The position numbers and the translations under genes are program-made. From Myxococcales bacterium (GTDB lineage: Bacteria > Myxococcota_A > Polyangia > Fen-1088), in the NCBI GenBank assembly GCA_025350815.1, contig JANXXE010000048.1, positions 1 through 62,560 on the forward strand: DNA of 62,560 nt. The letters are read 5' to 3'. Positions within the stretch are counted from its first letter, which is position 1, and each line of letters begins with the position of its first letter. Shown here piece by piece: positions 11,166-20,526 of the stretch. The notes below the pieces were generated by a model. It did no database searches. It was not told the DNA's origin and saw only the letters and a program-made list of their open reading frames with translations.

Positions 11166-14100
11166 ATGCGTAGGTCCTGCCTGCTGCGGTCCGTTATCTT
11201 CACCGCACCCCTGGCCTTCGCGCTGCCTGTGCAGGCCGCCGGCGTCGATTTCGCTCGGGAAATTCAGCCTATTCTCGAGGCTTCTTGCATCAAGTGCCAC
11301 GGGCCCGAAAAGAAGTCGGGCCAGCTACGACTGGACGCTCGAACCCTCGCGTTTCAAGGTGGCGTTTCAGGGCCGGTCATTGTCCCGGGCAAGGGCGCCG
11401 AAAGCCCCCTTTACACGGCCCTCGTCGACCCCGATCCCGATGAACGCATGCCGCGCAAGGCGCCCGCCCTGACGAAGGCGCAGATCGGCCTGATTCGCGC
11501 CTGGATCGATCAGGGCGCCGTGTGGCCGGGGGGCCCTGCCGCGGCCGAGCCGGTGGTCCAGAAGCACTGGTCGTATCGAAAGCCGCTTGCTGCTGCGCTG
11601 CCGGCCGTCAGTCGCGCAGGCTGGGTGCGCAATCCGGTGGATGCCTTTGTTCTGGCCCGTCTCGACAAGGAAGGGTTGGCGCCGTCGCCGGAGGCCAATC
11701 GGACGGCGCTGATTCGTCGGGTCAGCCTGGATCTCATCGGGTTGCCGCCGACGGTGGCCGAAGTGGATGCCTTTGTGGCCGACAAGCGCCCCGACGCCTA
11801 CGAGTGCCTTGTCGATCGTCTGCTGGCCTCTGCCCACTATGGCGAGCGGCAGGCGCGCATGTGGCTGGATCTCGCGCGCTATGCGGATTCGAACGGCTAC
11901 GAGAAGGATCGTCTGCGAACGATGTGGAAGTACCGCGACTGGGTCATCCGCGCATTCAATCAGGACATGCCGTTCGACCGCTTTACCATCGAACAAATCG
12001 CCGGCGACATGCTGCCAAACCCGACGACGGACCAGCTGATTGCGTCGGGGTTCCACGGCAACTCGATGCTGAACGAAGAGGGCGGCGTCGATCCCGCCGA
12101 GGCGCGCTTCCAGGTCATGGTGGATCGGGTCAACACCACGGGCGCCGTGTGGCTGGGCACGACAGTGGCGTGCGCGCAGTGCCACAACCACAAATACGAT
12201 CCGATCTCGCAGAAAGAGTATTACGGGCTGCTGGCCTTCTTCGACAACACGCGCACCAAGGACGGCGCCGACAAGTTCGCGGGCAACGAGGCGCCACTCG
12301 AAGATCTGCAGATCCAGGTGCCGACGCCCGACCAAGAAGGGGCGCTGCGCAAGCTGGAGGCGGAGATTGCGAAGCGCGAAGGGGCGTTGGAAACGCAGAC
12401 GCCGGCGCTCGACGTGGCCGAGGCAGCCTGGCGGTCGCAGAAGAGGACTGTGCTCGAAAGCTGGCATGTGCTGTCAGCCGGAAAAACCAGCACCGAATCC
12501 GCGGCGGCGGGGCGGGGCAAGGGCGCGCTGCTGACGCTGCAAAAAGATGGCTCACTGTTGGCGCAGGGCCCAAGTCCGATCAAGGACAGCTACACGGTGG
12601 CCGGACGTACCACCGATGGGCCTATCCAGGCGATTCGTCTCGAGGTGCTGCCGGATCCTAGCCTGCCAGGGCAGGGTCCCGGGCGGGGGCCGAATGGCGG
12701 TTTCGTGCTGTCCGAGTTCAAGGTCACCGCCGCGCCGGCGGATCGCTCGACAAGCGCCCGGCCCGTTGGGTTCAGCACCTCAAGTGCCGACGTGGGTGGT
12801 CCGGGCTCGGAGGTGGCGCTGGCCATTGACGGGCAATTGGATACCGGGTGGGCGGTGGGCACGGCGTCGGGTGCCGCGCATCAGGCCAGCTTCGGCCTTG
12901 CCTCGCCGGTCGGTTCACAGGGCCGCACCACCGTGCTGACCGTGACTCTCGATTGCAAGACCGTTCATCCCCAACACACCTTGGGGCGGTTTCGCCTGTG
13001 GACCAGCAGCAACGGCGACGCGGCCGAACTGAAACTACCGGCCAACATCCAGGCGCTGCTGCTGGTGCCTGGGGGCAAGCGCACGGCGGCCGACGCTCAG
13101 GCACTGTCGGCCTATTACCGTTCGATCGCGCCCGAACTTGCCCCCGTGCGCACCGAAATCGCCGCCCTGCGGAAGAGAATCGCGGATCTCAAGATTCCGA
13201 CGGCGATAGTGATGGGCGAGAAGCCCACCTTCGAGCGACCTTCGACGTTTCTGCGGGTGCGTGGCGCGTACACCAGTCCGGGCGCCCGTGTCTACGCCAG
13301 CGTGCCCGCCATGCTCAACCCGCTGGGCGACAGCTTGCCGCCCAACCGCCTGGGGCTGGCACGCTGGCTGGTCGACAGGGAAAACCCACTCACCGGCCGG
13401 GTTATGGCGAATCGCTTGTGGGAACAGTATTTTGGCCGCGGCATCGTCGAGACCAGCGAAGATTTCGGGGCGCAGGGCTCGGCCCCTTCGCATCCCGAGT
13501 TGCTGGACTGGCTGGCGGCGACCTTGGTCGACAAGGGCTGGAGCGTGAAGGCGCTGGTCCGTCTGATGGTGACATCGGCGACCTACCGGCAAAGGTCGAA
13601 GGTGACGCACGATGCGCTGGAAAAGGATCCCTACAACCGGTTTTATTCCTATGCGCCGCGCTTCCGGGTCGAGGCCGAGATGATTCGCGACGTGGCACTG
13701 GCGGTCAGCGGTTTGTTAAGTCCCAAGATTGGCGGACCCAGCGTCTTCCCAGTCCAGCCCGACGGCATCTGGGACAACATCAGCTACGGGGTTGAAAAAT
13801 GGCAGACCGATACGGGGCCGGATCGTTATCGCCGCGGCCTATACACTTTCATGCGGCGAGCGGCGCCCTATCCGATGTTCACGACCTTCGATGCGACCAG
13901 TCGCGAGGTCTGTACCTTGCGGCGCGTGCGGACGAATACCCCTTTGCAGTCGCTGAACCTGCTGAACGATCCGGCCTTTGTCGAGGCGGCGCGTGCCCTG
14001 GCCGGGCGCATGGCGATCGAGGCGGGTCCCGATCCACGAGCCCGCGCGACACATGGTTTCCGGCTGTGTACGGCGCGCAAGCCGGTAGCCGCCGAGGTTG

Positions 14101-14279
14101 ACCGTCTGGTGGCGCTGTACCACAGCGAGCGCGAGAGGTTTGCCAAGCAGGGCGGCGCGGCCGAGGTTCTGCAGGGATTGAGTCCTGTTCCTTCCCCAGC
14201 CGCGCGCGATGATCTGGCCGCCTGGACGCTGGTTGCGAATGTGCTTTTGAATTTGGACGAGACGCAGACCAAGGAATGA
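11166..14279 (+). CDS. Secreted planctomycete-type cytochrome protein (PSCyt1 - DUF1549 - DUF1553), long form
   Basis: 1037 residues from the ATG at 11166 (a TTG 12 bases upstream is in frame but less likely). A Sec signal peptide (to about residue 24) leads to a PSCyt1 cytochrome-c-like domain with CIKCH at 41-45. DUF1549 follows with the hallmark CAQCH at 336-340 continuing into NHKYDP, giving a second CxxCH. DUF1553 is C-terminal ([15 protein letters not shown]). Between them, roughly residues 430-650, is an insert with a beta-sandwich, carbohydrate-binding look ([20 protein letters not shown]) that the paralogue at 41267 lacks. It overlaps no bases with but abuts the DUF1501 gene, forming a two-gene operon. 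The biochemical role of these families is unknown; a periplasmic redox role is implied by the haem motifs. Confidence 0.9.
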   Translation: MRRSCLLRSVIFTAPLAFALPVQAAGVDFAREIQPILEASCIKCHGPEKKSGQLRLDARTLAFQGGVSGPVIVPGKGAESPLYTALVDPDPDERMPRKAPALTKAQIGLIRAWIDQGAVWPGGPAAAEPVVQKHWSYRKPLAAALPAVSRAGWVRNPVDAFVLARLDKEGLAPSPEANRTALIRRVSLDLIGLPPTVAEVDAFVADKRPDAYECLVDRLLASAHYGERQARMWLDLARYADSNGYEKDRLRTMWKYRDWVIRAFNQDMPFDRFTIEQIAGDMLPNPTTDQLIASGFHGNSMLNEEGGVDPAEARFQVMVDRVNTTGAVWLGTTVACAQCHNHKYDPISQKEYYGLLAFFDNTRTKDGADKFAGNEAPLEDLQIQVPTPDQEGALRKLEAEIAKREGALETQTPALDVAEAAWRSQKRTVLESWHVLSAGKTSTESAAAGRGKGALLTLQKDGSLLAQGPSPIKDSYTVAGRTTDGPIQAIRLEVLPDPSLPGQGPGRGPNGGFVLSEFKVTAAPADRSTSARPVGFSTSSADVGGPGSEVALAIDGQLDTGWAVGTASGAAHQASFGLASPVGSQGRTTVLTVTLDCKTVHPQHTLGRFRLWTSSNGDAAELKLPANIQALLLVPGGKRTAADAQALSAYYRSIAPELAPVRTEIAALRKRIADLKIPTAIVMGEKPTFERPSTFLRVRGAYTSPGARVYASVPAMLNPLGDSLPPNRLGLARWLVDRENPLTGRVMANRLWEQYFGRGIVETSEDFGAQGSAPSHPELLDWLAATLVDKGWSVKALVRLMVTSATYRQRSKVTHDALEKDPYNRFYSYAPRFRVEAEMIRDVALAVSGLLSPKIGGPSVFPVQPDGIWDNISYGVEKWQTDTGPDRYRRGLYTFMRRAAPYPMFTTFDATSREVCTLRRVRTNTPLQSLNLLNDPAFVEAARALAGRMAIEAGPDPRARATHGFRLCTARKPVAAEVDRLVALYHSERERFAKQGGAAEVLQGLSPVPSPAARDDLAAWTLVANVLLNLDETQTKE

Positions 14280-14282
14280 GTG

Positions 14283-15728
14283 ATGGACGAAGGTAACGAA
14301 CGACTGAAGAACATCACGCGGCGGCACTTCTTCCAGCAAGCCGGCTTCGGCATCGGAAGCCTGGCCCTGGCCGAGATCATGCGCGGCGAGGGTCTGGCGC
14401 GCGCCACCGGCCCGGCGCCCTTCGCCCTGCCGAAGCCGCATTTCGCCCCCAAGGCCAAGAACATCATCTTCTTGATGATGGCCGGCGCCCCGTCGGTGCT
14501 GGACATGCTGGACCACAAGCCCAGGCTGTCCGAGATGAACGGGCAGCCCTGTCCGGACAGCCTGATCAAGGGCGAACGTTTCGCGTTCATCAAGGGTGTG
14601 CCCCGGCTGCTGGGAAGCCCGTACACCTTCAAGCGCCACGGCCAGTCCGGCGCCGAGGTGTCCGATCTGATGCCGCATCTGGCGACGGTGGTCGACGACA
14701 TCGCCATCGTGCGTTCCATGTATACGACGCAGTTCAACCACGCCCCGGCGCAGGTCTTCATGAATACGGGTCACCAGATCGTGGGCCGCCCCAGCATGGG
14801 GGCGTGGCTGAGCTATGGCCTCGGCAGCGAGAATCGCGACCTGCCCGGTTTCGTCGTCCTGCTGTCGGGACAGAGCAATCCGGACGGCGGAAAGTCGTGC
14901 TGGGGCAGCGGTTATCTTCCGACCACTTTCCAGGGCGTCGAGTTCCGCAACACGGGTGATCCGGTCATGTTCCTGTCGAATCCGCGCGGCGTCCGGCCCG
15001 AGGCCCGGCGCAGCACGCTGGACGCGCTTGGCGATCTCAACCGCATGCGCCTGCAGGAGGTTGGGGATCCGGAAATCGGCACGCGCATCGCGGCGTACGA
15101 GCTGGCGTATCGGATGCAAACCAGCGTGCCCGAATTGATGGACGTGGCGCGCGAGCCTGCAGCCGTTCACGAGATGTACGGGACGCAGCCAGGCAAGGCG
15201 TCGTTCGCCAACAACTGCCTGCTGGCGCGGCGGCTGGTCGAGCGCGGTGTTCGTTTCGTGCAGCTTTACCACCGGGGCTGGGACCATCACGGCGCCGGCA
15301 AGAGCGACGATCTGATGCATGGGTTGCCCCTGCGCTGCAAAGAGACCGATCAGGCGGCCGCGGCCTTGATCAAAGATCTGAAACAGCGCGGCCTGCTGGA
15401 CAGCACCCTGGTTGTCTGGGGTGGCGAGTTCGGCCGGACGCCCATGAACGAGGAGCGCGCGGGGTCCAAGTTCCTGGGTCGCGATCACAACCCCAAGGCG
15501 TTCACGATGTGGATGGCCGGTGGCGGTATCAAGCCCGGCGTCACGGTGGGGGCGACCGACGATTTTGGCTATAACGCGGTCGAGGATCCCGTACACGTCC
15601 ACGATCTGCACGCCACGGCGCTGCACCTGATGGGACTCGACCACACCCGACTGACCTTCCGGTTCCAGGGGCGGGACTATCGATTGACCGACGTCATGGG
15701 CAACGTGGTGAAGAAGGTCCTGGCTTAG
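14283..15728 (+). CDS. DUF1501 Tat-exported protein (alkaline-phosphatase-superfamily-like)
   Basis: 481 residues. The ATG at 14283 follows an AAGGA and lies 3 bases after the stop of the cytochrome gene, so the two are translationally coupled. A Tat signal (RRHFF at 13-17) marks it for export in folded form. Family blocks include [19 protein letters not shown] near the N-terminus, WGGEFGRTP and [16 protein letters not shown] near the C-terminus. DUF1501 is placed in the alkaline phosphatase/sulfatase-like superfamily, which fits the metal-binding-like Asp/His residues (the GWDHH and GRDHN blocks). The partner gene is nearly always a DUF1549/DUF1553 protein. Substrate and reaction unknown. 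Confidence 0.9.
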   Translation: MDEGNERLKNITRRHFFQQAGFGIGSLALAEIMRGEGLARATGPAPFALPKPHFAPKAKNIIFLMMAGAPSVLDMLDHKPRLSEMNGQPCPDSLIKGERFAFIKGVPRLLGSPYTFKRHGQSGAEVSDLMPHLATVVDDIAIVRSMYTTQFNHAPAQVFMNTGHQIVGRPSMGAWLSYGLGSENRDLPGFVVLLSGQSNPDGGKSCWGSGYLPTTFQGVEFRNTGDPVMFLSNPRGVRPEARRSTLDALGDLNRMRLQEVGDPEIGTRIAAYELAYRMQTSVPELMDVAREPAAVHEMYGTQPGKASFANNCLLARRLVERGVRFVQLYHRGWDHHGAGKSDDLMHGLPLRCKETDQAAAALIKDLKQRGLLDSTLVVWGGEFGRTPMNEERAGSKFLGRDHNPKAFTMWMAGGGIKPGVTVGATDDFGYNAVEDPVHVHDLHATALHLMGLDHTRLTFRFQGRDYRLTDVMGNVVKKVLA

Positions 15729-15800
15729 TCGGTCGGCGCGCCGCGCCGCGCTGCCATGTTGCCACCCGAAAGGGGTGAAAATTACGGGTTCCGGTGGGCC

Positions 15801-15822
15801 CTCCCTATAGTTACCGAGGGAG
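15801..15822 (+). promoter_or_regulatory. Hairpin that can pair with the ribosome binding site
   Basis: CTCCCT (15801-15806) is complementary to AGGGAG (15817-15822), with a 10-base loop. The second arm is the only Shine-Dalgarno-like sequence before the next gene, so the pair could lower its translation. Six base pairs is weak evidence. Confidence 0.3.
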
Positions 15823-15828
15823 ACTCCC

Positions 15829-16260
15829 ATTCGTTCGCGCGATCCCCTCCAGTTCGTCCTGGTCGTATGCCTGCTGGCCGGCGTGGCGTGTGCGCGTGCG
15901 GCGCCGGCGGCCCGCCCGGTGGGGGGCGTGGTCCTGGACAAGCAGGGCGCCGCGGCGGCGCACAACCTGGCGACCGCCAAGCGTTACGTCGCCGACGTAT
16001 TGCATGCGCTGAAACAGGTGGGCGCCATTGTCGAGGCGTCGCCCATCGACGGGGACGATCCTGTGGTCGCGACCTGCCTGACGGAAGCCCTGTTCGAGCT
16101 GAAGATCCTGGCAAATGCGGGCGAGCGACGCCTGGGTGAGCTGCGCGCCAGCATCATTGAACAGGCGCGCGATGGGTCCGAGGAGATGGTGGACATCATG
16201 CGCTTTCGCACCCAGGCCACCCGCGCGCGGGAGCGGGCCGAGCAGTGCGTGATTCGCTGA
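15829..16260 (+). CDS. Secreted small helical protein of unknown function
   Basis: The frame is open from 15811. The first conventional start in it (GTG 15883) would cut off what reads as a clean signal peptide (RSRDPLQFVLVVCLLAGVAC, then an ARA-AP cleavage region). That peptide would begin at the ATT at 15829, 6 bases after GAGGGAGA. I therefore mark 15829 as the likely start, a non-standard ATT, while noting that GTG at 15883 is the conservative alternative. The mature part, about 120 residues, is alpha-helical and charged, with one Cys in the middle and one near the end. No family recognised. The next gene is on the same strand after 81 bp. Confidence 0.6.
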   Translation: MRSRDPLQFVLVVCLLAGVACARAAPAARPVGGVVLDKQGAAAAHNLATAKRYVADVLHALKQVGAIVEASPIDGDDPVVATCLTEALFELKILANAGERRLGELRASIIEQARDGSEEMVDIMRFRTQATRARERAEQCVIR

Positions 16261-16341
16261 GCCGCGCCCAAGGCCGATTGTCTGTGCCGCGTCGCGCGTC
16301 AACGTTTTCTATCGGCCGGCAGTAGTGGGTGGCACAGGCCC

Positions 16342-17022
16342 ATGCGCACCATCGGAATGCTTGTCGCCTTCGGATTGGGCATCTGTTCGCTGGTCGAAGG
16401 CGCCTATCTGGTCAAGTTATCACGCGATGTGAAGGGCCTCGCCGATGAGTTGCGGCTGACCCAGGAAGCCGGGGGCGCTGAGCGCGCCGCGGTGGCTGTA
16501 CCTGCTTTGCACACGGCGCCCTTGCGGGTGGTGCGCGAGGTGGCCCGGCCACGGGATGTTCCCCCCGCATTTGTGGTTTCGACGCCGGCGCCGACGACAC
16601 AGGCGGCCACGACCTTGCACGAAGCCCTGGCGACGGCCGAGGGCCGCGAACAGTTGAAGAATGCGCTGGCCATCATCGACGAGGAGCGACGGCAGGACAA
16701 AGTCGGCAAGCGCGTCGAAAAGCAAGAAGGCCACAACCAGCAGCTCAAAGAGAAGATCGCCAAGGTGGTCGCGCTCAACGGCGATGAGTCGTACAAGCTG
16801 GACACATTGCTGGCCGGCGTACAGGCCGAGCGCCACCAGTTGGTCGAGGACATGAAAGTTGGCTTGAAGAATGCCCGTGAGGTCGACGATCAGCTCGACA
16901 CCGTCGACACCCGGGTGGACAAGGAAGTACGAGCGCTGCTTGGGGACGAGCGCTGGAAGAAGCTGCGCGAACAGGATCGGCGCGGCCGGGGCGGCAACCA
17001 GGGCCCCCCCGGCCCGCGCTAG
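16342..17022 (+). CDS. Membrane-anchored coiled-coil protein, CpxP/Spy-like helical domain
   Basis: 226 residues. A single N-terminal hydrophobic segment (about residues 5-24) anchors or exports it; an Ala/Pro/Thr-rich linker follows to about residue 95. The C-terminal half is long charged helix (EGREQLKNALAIIDEERRQD, later EVRALLGDERWKKLREQDRR). The final LLGDERWKKL resembles the ends of periplasmic LTXXQ/heavy-metal-sensor type helical proteins such as Spy or CpxP, but the LTXXQ motif itself is not obvious. It may form a unit with the preceding secreted helical protein and the following DUF218 gene. Function not assigned. Confidence 0.7.
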   Translation: MRTIGMLVAFGLGICSLVEGAYLVKLSRDVKGLADELRLTQEAGGAERAAVAVPALHTAPLRVVREVARPRDVPPAFVVSTPAPTTQAATTLHEALATAEGREQLKNALAIIDEERRQDKVGKRVEKQEGHNQQLKEKIAKVVALNGDESYKLDTLLAGVQAERHQLVEDMKVGLKNAREVDDQLDTVDTRVDKEVRALLGDERWKKLREQDRRGRGGNQGPPGPR

Positions 17023-17092
17023 CTGGTGTTCGATTTCGTGGTGGGGCGCGGCTAGTATCCCGCCCGGCGCAATCAGCCGCGCGGAGCCGTCC

Positions 17093-17872
17093 ATGTTTGT
17101 CCTCAAGAAGCTCATATCCCTGTGTCTGTATCCGATGTCGCTGTGTGTGTTCCCGTTGGCTGCCGGGATGGTTCTGCTGTGGTTCTCGCGGACGCAAAGG
17201 GCCGGCAAGGTGCTGGTCACCCTGGGCACGTCCCTGCTGTTGTTGTTCGAATTCCGCCCCTTCGCTGAATTCGTTACCGAGTCCTTGGAGCAGCGCTACC
17301 CGCATCTGACCTCGGTCGACAAACTGCTTGCCGACAAGCGCGATCCGGTCAAGTGGGTCGTGGTCCTCGGCGCAGGTAGTGCCGTCGACAAATCTTTGCC
17401 CGTCAATTTGCAGCTGCACCCCATCGCGCTGGCCCGTCTCGTGGAAGGAATCCGGATCTACCGGGGATTGCCGGGTTCCAAGTTGTTGCTGTCGGGGGGC
17501 AGGGTGCTCGGCCGCTATCCCCACGCCGAGATCTTGGGGCAGGTGGCCCAACAACTGGGGGTCAAGGCCGAGGACATCGTCCTTGAACTGGAGTCGCGCG
17601 ACACGGAGGACGAGGCCGTCATGATTCGCCCGGTGGTCGGCAAGGATCGTTTCGTGCTGGTGACGTCGGCCTTGCACCTGCCGAGGTCGATGGCCCTGTT
17701 CGAGAAGCTGGGGATGAAGCCCATTCCCGGGCCCGCCGATCAGTGGTCCAAGCCGGGCTCGGGCTTGTCCCTGTTTTCGTTCTTTCCCACCACCTTTCAG
17801 CTGCACATTTTGGAAAGCTCTTATCACGAGTACCTGGGCATTTTGTGGGCCAAGATGCGCGGCGCGATCTGA
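17093..17872 (+). CDS. ElyC/YdcF-type DUF218 membrane protein
   Basis: 259 residues starting at the ATG at 17093, where two N-terminal membrane helices begin (FVLKKLISLCLYPMSLCVF). The DUF218 domain follows with VVVLGAG, the LSGGRV block and ALHLPRSMALFEKLG. The two-helix plus DUF218 layout and the length match ElyC, an envelope factor linked to peptidoglycan and lipid-carrier metabolism in Escherichia coli. A longer open frame upstream is not protein-like. A TAGTAT hexamer at 17052-17057 could be a -10 for this gene. Confidence 0.88.
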   Translation: MFVLKKLISLCLYPMSLCVFPLAAGMVLLWFSRTQRAGKVLVTLGTSLLLLFEFRPFAEFVTESLEQRYPHLTSVDKLLADKRDPVKWVVVLGAGSAVDKSLPVNLQLHPIALARLVEGIRIYRGLPGSKLLLSGGRVLGRYPHAEILGQVAQQLGVKAEDIVLELESRDTEDEAVMIRPVVGKDRFVLVTSALHLPRSMALFEKLGMKPIPGPADQWSKPGSGLSLFSFFPTTFQLHILESSYHEYLGILWAKMRGAI

Positions 17873-18090
17873 ACGACGCCAGGTTTTCGACAGAATTCAC
17901 AGAATAGATCCGCGCTTGTTACGGCCTTGAAACAAAGGCGCATGAGCCTGTGTGGGAGGTGTCGTGCGAATTGCCACCGGCACGCCCAAAAGTGCAATGG
18001 CGAATGTCTTTTCGCGAGCATTTGTCGTTCATTTATCTAAACTGGCAATCGTTCAGTTGGCGGGGAGGCGAAGGAGGCTCTGGAACGGAG

Positions 18091-18114
18091 TGCGAGACTG
18101 CGAGTCTGCGAGAC
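18091..18114. repeat. Three tandem 8-bp near-repeats
   Basis: TGCGAGAC, TGCGAGTC, TGCGAGAC in direct succession, one mismatch in the middle unit. Possibly slippage-derived; no function evident. Confidence 0.7.
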
Positions 18115-18173
18115 ACCGTTGTTAGAGGGTTGGGTGGTCAAGGGGAAGGAGGTCGTTGAGTCGGTCGGGACAC

Positions 18174-18197
18174 GGGTGGAACAATGGGTGGAACAAT
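18174..18197. repeat. 12-bp perfect tandem duplication
   Basis: GGGTGGAACAAT occurs twice in succession and is followed by a third partial unit (GGGTGG). Lies in the same gene-poor stretch as the terminator hairpin. Confidence 0.8.
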
Positions 18198-18234
18198 GGG
18201 TGGCGGGTACGGTGGCCCGGGGGATTTCGGTCAT

Positions 18235-18277
18235 AGCGAAAACGGCGTCGAAGAAATTCGACGCCGTTTCGCTTTTT
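18235..18277 (+). terminator. Strong intrinsic terminator with GAAA tetraloop
   Basis: Arms 18235-18252 and 18257-18273 pair over 17 bp with one bulged A, closed by a GAAA (GNRA) tetraloop and followed by TTTTT (18273-18277). It lies 363 bp after the stop of the DUF218 gene and 57 bp before the next start, so it ends either a long 3' tail or a separate transcript. Confidence 0.85.
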
Positions 18278-18298
18278 GGCAGGTGATGCAGATCCCCC

Positions 18299-18326
18299 TT
18301 GTCTGGGCGGCCCTGAGGGGTAGTGT
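18299..18326 (+). promoter_or_regulatory. Candidate promoter for the following dehydrogenase gene
   Basis: TTGTCT (18299-18304), 16-base spacer, TAGTGT (18321-18326). The hexamer is 7 bases from the ATG at 18334, so transcription would begin at or next to the start codon. Confidence 0.4.
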
Positions 18327-18333
18327 CCGTGCC

Positions 18334-19797
18334 ATGTCAGACCTTTCGCGCCGAAGATTCCTGGAAGAGTCGATGTTCGTTGCCGCCGCGGCCGCCGCCG
18401 GCTGTCGCCCGGCGCGCCCACCCGAGGTGCCCAGCAAGGCGTCCGGGAAGGTGCCGGGCCCGAACGACGTCCTGCGCGTGGCCGTGGTCGGGGTCAATGG
18501 TCGCGGGATGGCCCATGTCGGCGGCTTCGCGGCACTCAAGGAATCCTGCGTCGTGGCCGCGATCTGCGATGCCGACCAGAACGTCTACGAAAAGGCGCGC
18601 AAGGCTGTTGAAACGCGCACCGGCAAGGCGCCCGTCTTTTATCAGGACTACCGCAAGCTGCTGCAGGACAAGTCCATCGACGTCATCTCCATAGCGACGC
18701 CCAACCACTGGCACTCGCTGGGCGCCATCTGGGCCATTCAGGCCGGCAAGGACGTCTATCTTGAAAAACCGATCAGCCACAACGTCCGCGAGGGCCGCAT
18801 GGTGGTCGAGTTTGCGCGCAAGAACGGGCGCATCTGTCAGACGGGCACGCAAAGTCGCAGCAACCCCGGCATGCAGCAGTTCATCGGCGCCGTGCACGCG
18901 GGGAAGATTGGCACCGTGAAACTGGGCCGTGGTTTGTGCTACAAGTCGCGCCCCAGCATCGGCAAGCTGCCGGCCCCGATCGCGCCGCCGCCCGGTGTCG
19001 ACTACGACCTGTGGCTGGGCCCGGCGCCCGCGCGCGCGGATGTGCCGCGCACGAAGTTTCACTATGACTGGCACTGGCAGGACGACTACGGCAACGGCGA
19101 CGTCGGCAACCAGGGCATCCACGAGATGGACAAGGGGCGCTGGGGGCTCGGGCAGAACCAGTTGCCGAAGTCGGTCATCAGCGTGGGTGGCCGTTTTGGC
19201 TACGAGGACGACGGACAGACCCCCAACACGCAGGTCTGCTTCTACGACTTCGGCGACGTGCAGATGATATTCGAGGTGCGCGGCCTGCCGACCCCCGATT
19301 TCAAGGGCGCCAAGATCGGAAACATCTTCTACGGGTCGGACGGCTACGCGGTCAGCACGAACTACAACAGCGGCACCCTGTTCGATCTCAAGGGGCAGAC
19401 CGTCGCGCACTTTGACGGCAGCGCCGATCACTTTGCCAATTTCGTGACGGCCGTCCGTTCACGCAAGCCCACCGATCTGAACGCCGATGTCCTCGAAGGG
19501 CACCTGTCAAGCGCGATGTGCCACCTGGGTGGCGTTTCGCACCGTCTGGGTACGGACCAGCCACTGGGCGCGCTGCCCAGTCAGTTGACCAACGTGAAGG
19601 AAGCCCAGGACGCGTTCTCGCGCTTCGAGGAACACCTGGTGGCGAACCACATTCCCCTCGACAAGACCCGGTTCCGGCTGGGACGCGAACTGACCATCGA
19701 CCAGAAGACCGAGACCTTCATCGCCGGCAGCGCGGATGCGAATGCGCACCTGACACGCGCGTACCGCAAGGGCTTCGTCGTGCCCGACCGGGCGTAA
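18334..19797 (+). CDS. Tat-exported Gfo/Idh/MocA-family oxidoreductase
   Basis: 487 residues. The N-terminus has a Tat signal (RRRFL at 6-10). The NAD(P)-binding Rossmann strand reads VAVVGVNGRGMAHVG, followed by the sugar-binding block VYLEKPISHNVREGR (EKP motif) and QTGTQSRSNPGMQQ. Exported members of this family, common in Planctomycetota and relatives, act on sugars or cyclitols in the periplasm with tightly bound NAD. The ATG at 18334 is preferred over an upstream extension that runs through the terminator. It is monocistronic: PilZ follows with its own start context. Confidence 0.9.
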   Translation: MSDLSRRRFLEESMFVAAAAAAGCRPARPPEVPSKASGKVPGPNDVLRVAVVGVNGRGMAHVGGFAALKESCVVAAICDADQNVYEKARKAVETRTGKAPVFYQDYRKLLQDKSIDVISIATPNHWHSLGAIWAIQAGKDVYLEKPISHNVREGRMVVEFARKNGRICQTGTQSRSNPGMQQFIGAVHAGKIGTVKLGRGLCYKSRPSIGKLPAPIAPPPGVDYDLWLGPAPARADVPRTKFHYDWHWQDDYGNGDVGNQGIHEMDKGRWGLGQNQLPKSVISVGGRFGYEDDGQTPNTQVCFYDFGDVQMIFEVRGLPTPDFKGAKIGNIFYGSDGYAVSTNYNSGTLFDLKGQTVAHFDGSADHFANFVTAVRSRKPTDLNADVLEGHLSSAMCHLGGVSHRLGTDQPLGALPSQLTNVKEAQDAFSRFEEHLVANHIPLDKTRFRLGRELTIDQKTETFIAGSADANAHLTRAYRKGFVVPDRA

Positions 19798-19863
19798 GGT
19801 GCACCGCCTAAACGAACAGGCGGCTCTGTTGCCGAAGCGCGCAGACCCTGCGTAAATAGAGCC

Positions 19864-20526
19864 GTGGCCGGAACATTTCTCGTCGGGCAGGCGACCCACC
19901 TGCTGCTGAATCACGCCCAGAAGGGGGAGGTCCGCGGCTTCGTACTGGATATGTCGCCGCGCGAGGTGATCCTGTCCTTCCCCAGCCTGTCCGCGCCGCC
20001 GCCGGGCTTTCTTCCAGGGCGCAACGTCACGGTTCGATTCTGGAGCGATCTCGGCGTGCACAACGCCACCAGCGCGATTCTGCGGTACGGCCAGGGGCCG
20101 CAGGTTCGCATCGTCATCGAACGTTTCCAGAAGTTCGATACCGTGCAACAGCGACGTTACTTCCGGGTTATCGCTGCGCTGTCGGTTTCGTTCCAGGTGG
20201 TCGCGTCCTCGCTGGCCGAGGCTCAGGGGAAAGCGGGCATCAAGGCGGTGACCCGCGACATCAGCGCGGGCGGGCTCAGCATGAGCGCGCCTTTGCGTCT
20301 GGCCAAGGGGGATCGGCTGAGGCTGGCGGTGTCGCCGCCGCGATCGCTCGCGAAGACGCTGCCCGCCACCCTGAACGCGGACGCCGAGGTGGTGCGGGTG
20401 CAGGAGACCAAACACACCACCAAGACGGTGATTTCCGTCGGTGTCGACTACCGATTCCCAGCCGAGATCGAGCGGGATCGCTGGGTGCAGCTGACCTTTC
20501 ACCTGCAGCGCGGCGTGAAGTACTGA
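19864..20526 (+). CDS. PilZ-domain cyclic-di-GMP-binding protein
   Basis: 220 residues from a GTG start. The N-terminal 100 residues form a beta-rich YcgR-N/PilZN-like domain. The PilZ domain shows both ligand motifs: the RxxxR loop in QRRYFRV (about 98-104) and DISAGGLSM (about 137-145). Such proteins link c-di-GMP to motility, adhesion or exopolysaccharide output. A TAAATA hexamer lies 5 bases upstream of the start and no Shine-Dalgarno is present. Its stop directly abuts the gpmA stop on the other strand, leaving no space for a separate terminator. Confidence 0.88.
   Translation: MAGTFLVGQATHLLLNHAQKGEVRGFVLDMSPREVILSFPSLSAPPPGFLPGRNVTVRFWSDLGVHNATSAILRYGQGPQVRIVIERFQKFDTVQQRRYFRVIAALSVSFQVVASSLAEAQGKAGIKAVTRDISAGGLSMSAPLRLAKGDRLRLAVSPPRSLAKTLPATLNADAEVVRVQETKHTTKTVISVGVDYRFPAEIERDRWVQLTFHLQRGVKY

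Larger units (their letters stand above)
17873..18333. other. 461-bp gene-poor region with repeats and an isolated terminator
   Basis: No credible protein gene: the open frames here are short and lack coding character. It holds three 8-bp near-repeats (18091-18114), a 12-bp tandem duplication (18174-18197) and a strong intrinsic terminator (18235-18277), and then the promoter of the next gene. A small non-coding RNA ending at the terminator is possible. Confidence 0.5.

Noticed and set aside
13839-15980. 713-residue open frame antisense to the first DUF1501 gene
   Set aside because: Long only because of high GC; Arg/His/Gln-rich, no domain, and two real genes are on the other strand.
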